The notes beneath the pieces are model-generated. The model saw only the letters and a program-made list of their open reading frames with translations. It was not told the DNA's origin and did no database searches. From NCBI GenBank assembly GCA_003551485.1, contig PUMS01000441.1, forward strand, positions 1-8,445: DNA of 8,445 bases, read 5' to 3'. Positions 5,495-8,445 of the stretch are shown here, one piece after another. Made by a program: the position numbers and the translations under genes. Positions within the stretch are counted from its first letter, which is position 1; every line of letters begins with the position of its first letter. This DNA comes from Phycisphaeraceae bacterium. GTDB lineage: Bacteria; Planctomycetota; Phycisphaerae; Phycisphaerales; Phycisphaeraceae.

Positions 5495-5562
5495 GGTTCC
5501 AACTGTGACACCTTCGGCCGCTTCGGTGCCGCCCCTGCCCCCGACGGCTTTGAGCGCCCCCC

Positions 5563-6477
5563 TCACCCGACCACCTTGCGTATCTCACCGGCCATCTGTT
5601 CGGCGGCGCGGCGGATGGCGCTGCGCCAGTCGGCGGTGTCCTGCTGCTGGTAGGCGTAGAGGACCGAGCGGCTGGCGGTGATGATGGCGCCCTTGCCATC
5701 GGCGTTGAAGCAGGCCTGCACATCCTCGGCTCCGCCGCCCTGGGCGCCGAAGCCGGGCACGAGGAAGACCTGCCGCGGCATCAGCCGGCGCATCCTGGCC
5801 GCATCCGCCGGCGCCGTGGCGCCCACCACCGCGCCGAGCAGGCTGTAGCCGCGCTCGCCCCGCAGGCCCGGCTCATCGCCCATCTCCGCCACCAGTTCCG
5901 CCACCCGGTCGGCCACGGCCGGGCCGGCGGCGGTCTTGACCGACTGGATGCGCTCGCCCCCGGTGTTGCTGGTGCGCACCAGGGCGAATACGCCCTTGCC
6001 CTGCTCGGTCGCGATGCGGATGAACGGCTCGAGGGCATCAGCGCCCATGTAGGGGTTGACCGTCACCGCATCGGGCCCGGCCAGCGGGCCAAGGTCGGTA
6101 TACGGCGGCTCGGCCAGGCAGCCGGCGGCGTAGTGCTCGGTACTGGCGCCGATGTCGCCGCGCTTGACATCGGCGATCACGAGCATGTCCAGTGCCCGTG
6201 CCTCGGCGATGAGGCGCTGGTAGGTGCGAAGCCCCGGCCACAGGTAGCGCTCGAAGCAGGCGCTCTGGATTTTCACGCACGGTGCGAACGGCGCCACCAG
6301 CCGCAGCACCTCGTTGCAGAAGGCCTCGATGGCGTGCGCTGCATCCTCGGCCCGGCCCGGGCTCACCCCGCCGCGCAGCGACTCGGGCAGCCGCTCGAGC
6401 ACCGGGTCCAGCCCCACGCAGATGGGACTGCCCTTATGTTCAATGGCCTGTAGCAGACGGTCGGCGAAGTGGTTCAC
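5563..6477 (-). CDS. pyrF: PyrF, orotidine-5'-phosphate decarboxylase (type 2)
   Basis: PyrF decarboxylates orotidine 5'-monophosphate to UMP, the last step of de novo pyrimidine synthesis, in the cytosol. Counting from GTG 6477 (304 residues): HFADRLLQAIEHKGSPICVGLDP begins the protein and contains D24; VKIQ gives the substrate-binding K69; the catalytic motif IADVKRGDIG supplies D103, K105 and D108. NPYMGADALEPF and FLVPGFGAQGG (phosphate-binding end) follow. The wording of these motifs and the length are those of the longer type 2 enzymes, not the roughly 230-residue type 1. GTG 6477 is preferred because AGGAG (6488-6492) precedes it by 10 bases and the conserved region starts at once. ATG 6495 would add six residues but has no ribosome site. 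It is divergent from polA and convergent with tadA. All key residues are present, so it should be active. Confidence 0.93.
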   Translation of the reverse strand: MNHFADRLLQAIEHKGSPICVGLDPVLERLPESLRGGVSPGRAEDAAHAIEAFCNEVLRLVAPFAPCVKIQSACFERYLWPGLRTYQRLIAEARALDMLVIADVKRGDIGASTEHYAAGCLAEPPYTDLGPLAGPDAVTVNPYMGADALEPFIRIATEQGKGVFALVRTSNTGGERIQSVKTAAGPAVADRVAELVAEMGDEPGLRGERGYSLLGAVVGATAPADAARMRRLMPRQVFLVPGFGAQGGGAEDVQACFNADGKGAIITASRSVLYAYQQQDTADWRSAIRRAAEQMAGEIRKVVG

Positions 6478-6558
6478 GCGGATGCGGCTCCTCATGCGGC
6501 GCGGGCGGGCGACGAGGGGGCGGCGGGCGGCCCCGCTACGCGCCATTGTAGCGGGCCA

Positions 6559-6564
6559 TATAAT
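6559..6564 (+). promoter_or_regulatory. -10 box of a polA promoter, probably giving a leaderless mRNA
   Basis: A perfect TATAAT ends 7 bases before the polA ATG (6572). Transcription normally begins about 6-8 bases after the -10 box, so the message should start at or within a base or so of the A of the start codon. No ribosome site precedes that ATG, in keeping with a leaderless message. A -35 box at normal spacing is not evident. TACAAT on the other strand (6545-6550) could be the -10 box of pyrF, but support is weak. Confidence 0.5.
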
Positions 6565-6571
6565 CGGGCTC

Positions 6572-8445
6572 ATGGCTCGCCGCTTCTATATCATCGATGG
6601 CCATGCCCAGATCTTCCGCGCCTACTTCGCGATCCGCGGCGGGATGAACAGCCCCGAGACCGGCGAGCCCACGCACGCGGTCTTCGGCTTCGCCGACATG
6701 CTGCTGCGCCTGTTGCTCGAGCACGAGCCCGATTTCCTGGCCATGCCCATCGACCTGCCCGGGCCGACCTTCCGTGATGAAATCTACGACCAGTACAAGG
6801 CCACGCGCGAGCCCACCCCCGCCGACCTTCAGGTCCAGGAGCAGCGCATCTACGAGATGTGCCGACTGATGGGCATCCCCCTGCTCGGCTGCGAGGGCGC
6901 TGAGGCCGATGACGTGATCGCCACCATCGTCCGGCGCGTGGTCGAGGACCCCGAGGCCGAGGATGTGCACGTCCGCATCATCTCGAAGGACAAGGACCTC
7001 GAGCAACTCATCAGCGACCGCGTCTGCCTGTACGACATCCACAAGGACACCACCATCGACCTCGACTCGCTCAAGCGCGACAAGGGGCTCGAGCCCTCGC
7101 AGGTGGCCGATGCCCTGGCCCTGATCGGCGACAGTGTGGACAACATCCCCGGTGTCGACGGCGTGGGGCCCAAGACCGCCGCCAAGCTCATCGCCCGCTT
7201 CGGCTCGCTGGACAACCTGCTGGCCAACATCGACCAGCTCAAGGGCAAGCAGAAGGAGAACCTCGAGAAGGCCATCGAGCACCTGTCCACCTCGCGGGCG
7301 CTGGTGCAACTCAAGGACGACTGTGAGATCGACTTCAGGCTCGAGGATGGCCGCATCGGCCCGGTCGACATCGCCGGCCTGCGGCAGCTCTTCCGGACGA
7401 TGGGCTTCCGCCGGCACATGTCGAACCTCGACCGCCTCGCCCAGCGGCTCGCCGACCGGGGCGGGGCCGTGGTGGATGTGGGCGTTGCGGCCGACGCCGG
7501 CACTGCCCCGCCGATCTCCGCTGAGGCTTCGGACGCTGAAGAGCGGGCGGCCAACCCCCCTCCACCGTCGACCGATGCCGATGGCTTTGCGCAGACGCTC
7601 TTCGGCGGCTTCGATGAGCCATCGCCAAGGCCCCAAACCGCGGCAGGCTCCCGCGCCGACACCGACACCGCTCCATCCGGAACAGAGGCCGAAGCGCTGG
7701 AGGTGGCCGGGGACTACCGGGCGGTGACCGGCGAGGCCGAACTCGAAGCGCTGGTCCAGTCAATGCAACAGGCGGAGTTGATCAGCCTCGATGCCGAGAC
7801 CATCGGCCTCGGCCGCACAGCGCCCATCTGCGGCCTCAGCTTCGCCACCGAGCCCGGCCGCGCTGTGTACGTGCCGGTGGTCTCACCGCGGCCCGAATCG
7901 CACCTCGACGCCGCCACCGTCCGTGCCGCCCTCGGCCCGGTGCTGGCCGATCGCGGCCGTCCCAAGATCGGGCACAACCTCAAGTACGACCTGCTCGTGC
8001 TGGCCGAAGCGGGCCTTGCCGTTCGCGGCGTGGCCTTCGACACGATGGTCGCCAGCCACCTGCTGGACGTGGGTGCGCTGGGCATGGACGCCCTGGCGCT
8101 GAAGCTGCTCAACCGCCGCAACATCCCCATCAGCCGGCTCATCGGTGAGCCGAAGCGCGGCCGGCCGCAGAAGACCATGGACCAGGTGCCCCTGGCCGAG
8201 GTCACCCCCTACGCCGCGGAGGATGCGGATGTCGCCCTCCAGCTCTACGGCAAGCTGCGGCCGAGGCTCGATGAGCAGGGCATGACCGAGCTGGTCGATG
8301 ACATCGAGATGCCACTGGTCGAGGTCCTGGCTGCGATGGAGCGCAACGGCATCAGCATCGACCCGCAGGTGCTTGAGCAGCAGAAACGGCCCATCGCCGC
8401 CCGCATCGAGGAGCTTCGCGGATGTATCCACGAGCTGGCCGGCTA
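6572..8445 (+). CDS. polA: DNA polymerase I, N-terminal 624 residues (gene runs off the right edge)
   Basis: Pol I removes RNA primers and fills gaps in replication and repair. The visible part contains two of its three domains. The 5'-3' nuclease (about residues 1-290) has FYIIDGHAQ with D9, IDLPGPTFRDE, EGAEADDVIA, ISKDKDLEQL with D140 and D142, and GDSVDNIPGVDGVGPKTA from G186. A low-complexity Ala/Pro/Asp linker (about 300-375) follows. The 3'-5' proofreading domain has all three exonuclease motifs: DAE (D407, E409), NLKYD (D473) and YAAEDAD (Y547, D551). Many Pol I proteins have lost these residues, so this one should proofread. The polymerase domain begins near the end of the window (ALQLYGKL and IEMPLVEVLAAMERNGISID are its usual entry) and is mostly missing. 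ATG 6572 fits the family start exactly; its spacing from TATAAT suggests leaderless initiation. Confidence 0.96.
   Translation, partial: MARRFYIIDGHAQIFRAYFAIRGGMNSPETGEPTHAVFGFADMLLRLLLEHEPDFLAMPIDLPGPTFRDEIYDQYKATREPTPADLQVQEQRIYEMCRLMGIPLLGCEGAEADDVIATIVRRVVEDPEAEDVHVRIISKDKDLEQLISDRVCLYDIHKDTTIDLDSLKRDKGLEPSQVADALALIGDSVDNIPGVDGVGPKTAAKLIARFGSLDNLLANIDQLKGKQKENLEKAIEHLSTSRALVQLKDDCEIDFRLEDGRIGPVDIAGLRQLFRTMGFRRHMSNLDRLAQRLADRGGAVVDVGVAADAGTAPPISAEASDAEERAANPPPPSTDADGFAQTLFGGFDEPSPRPQTAAGSRADTDTAPSGTEAEALEVAGDYRAVTGEAELEALVQSMQQAELISLDAETIGLGRTAPICGLSFATEPGRAVYVPVVSPRPESHLDAATVRAALGPVLADRGRPKIGHNLKYDLLVLAEAGLAVRGVAFDTMVASHLLDVGALGMDALALKLLNRRNIPISRLIGEPKRGRPQKTMDQVPLAEVTPYAAEDADVALQLYGKLRPRLDEQGMTELVDDIEMPLVEVLAAMERNGISIDPQVLEQQKRPIAARIEELRGCIHELAG

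Larger units (their letters stand above)
5069..5562. other. Non-coding region between convergent tadA and pyrF, with many small hairpins
   Basis: No convincing gene is seen on either strand; the open frames present lack recognisable motifs. Visible structures are: GCGGGCT/AGCCCCGC (5106-5124); CGCACGC/GCGTGCG (5154-5160 with 5204-5210) enclosing the perfect palindrome GGACCATGGTCC (5166-5177); CCCGTG/CACGGG (5242-5247 with 5276-5281) enclosing GCATG-ACCAC-CATGC (5250-5264); TGTGCC/GGCACA (5314-5319 with 5350-5355) enclosing GTAAG-AAAC-CTTAC (5326-5339); the palindrome TCACGGCCGTGA (5395-5406); and the hairpin at 5471-5494. I checked for the hallmark sequences of tmRNA, RNase P RNA, SRP RNA and tRNA and found none. 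The stretch looks less G+C-rich than the genes. It could hold an unrecognised RNA or merely terminators and leftovers. Confidence 0.5.

Noticed and set aside
5069..5562. tmRNA, RNase P RNA, SRP RNA, tRNA or cobalamin riboswitch in the gap
   Set aside because: Short look-alikes such as GGTTCGGGGGATG and TTCACGGGAAGCGCC were seen, but the required conserved blocks and arrangement are absent on both strands.
5142..5723. Minus-strand frame of 193 codons covering the tadA-pyrF gap
   Set aside because: It overlaps the end of pyrF in another frame and is low-complexity Arg/Pro/Ser without motifs; not supported as a gene.
6571..6573. pyrF start at ATG 6573
   Set aside because: It would overlap the polA start and add an unconserved Arg-rich leader; the AGGAG plus GTG 6477 arrangement fits the family length.
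6536..7636. Minus-strand open frame opposite polA
   Set aside because: It runs antisense to the highly conserved 5' nuclease domain; no recognisable domain and typical high-G+C antisense composition.

Overview
The window looks like a chromosomal piece of a G+C-rich bacterium (roughly two thirds or more G+C by eye). The squalene trio hpnC-hpnD-hpnE, the style of the DNA polymerase I N-terminus, and the fragment of an old-yellow-enzyme-like protein at the left edge suggest a planctomycete, possibly of the Phycisphaerae. That placement is an inference from remembered families, not from a search. No rRNA, tRNA, CRISPR array, transposase or phage gene was seen.

Layout. 1-214 (minus): N-terminal piece of a probable NADH:flavin oxidoreductase running off the left edge, with a glycine-rich tract at its visible end. 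215-689: a divergent gap of about 475 bases holding a promoter for the minus-strand gene and a large imperfect inverted repeat (425-629) that would fold into a long bulged hairpin if transcribed. 690-4473 (plus): hpnC, hpnD and hpnE, joined by 4-base stop/start overlaps (ATGA, GTGA). Together they should turn two farnesyl diphosphates into squalene by the bacterial three-enzyme route (HpnD makes presqualene diphosphate, HpnC hydroxysqualene, HpnE squalene). A cluster of four GC-rich palindromes (2843-3018) sits inside the 5' end of hpnE and keeps the frame open. 4526-5068 (plus): tadA, tRNA adenosine deaminase. 5069-5562: about 490 bases without a recognisable gene, rich in small hairpins, between convergent genes. 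5563-6477 (minus): pyrF, orotidine-5'-phosphate decarboxylase. 6572-8445 (plus): first 624 codons of polA with a perfect TATAAT box only 7 bases before its ATG, suggesting a leaderless message.

Apart from the squalene operon the neighbours are housekeeping genes (tRNA modification, pyrimidine synthesis, DNA repair) with no obvious functional link. No hopanoid cyclase or sterol gene is visible, so the fate of the squalene cannot be read here.

The most interesting signals are not new protein families. They are the inverted repeat upstream of hpnC, the palindromic repeats apparently translated as the N-terminus of HpnE, and a recurring pattern of in-frame glycine-rich insertions, with G-runs on the coding strand, in otherwise conserved enzymes (flavin oxidoreductase, HpnD, TadA).
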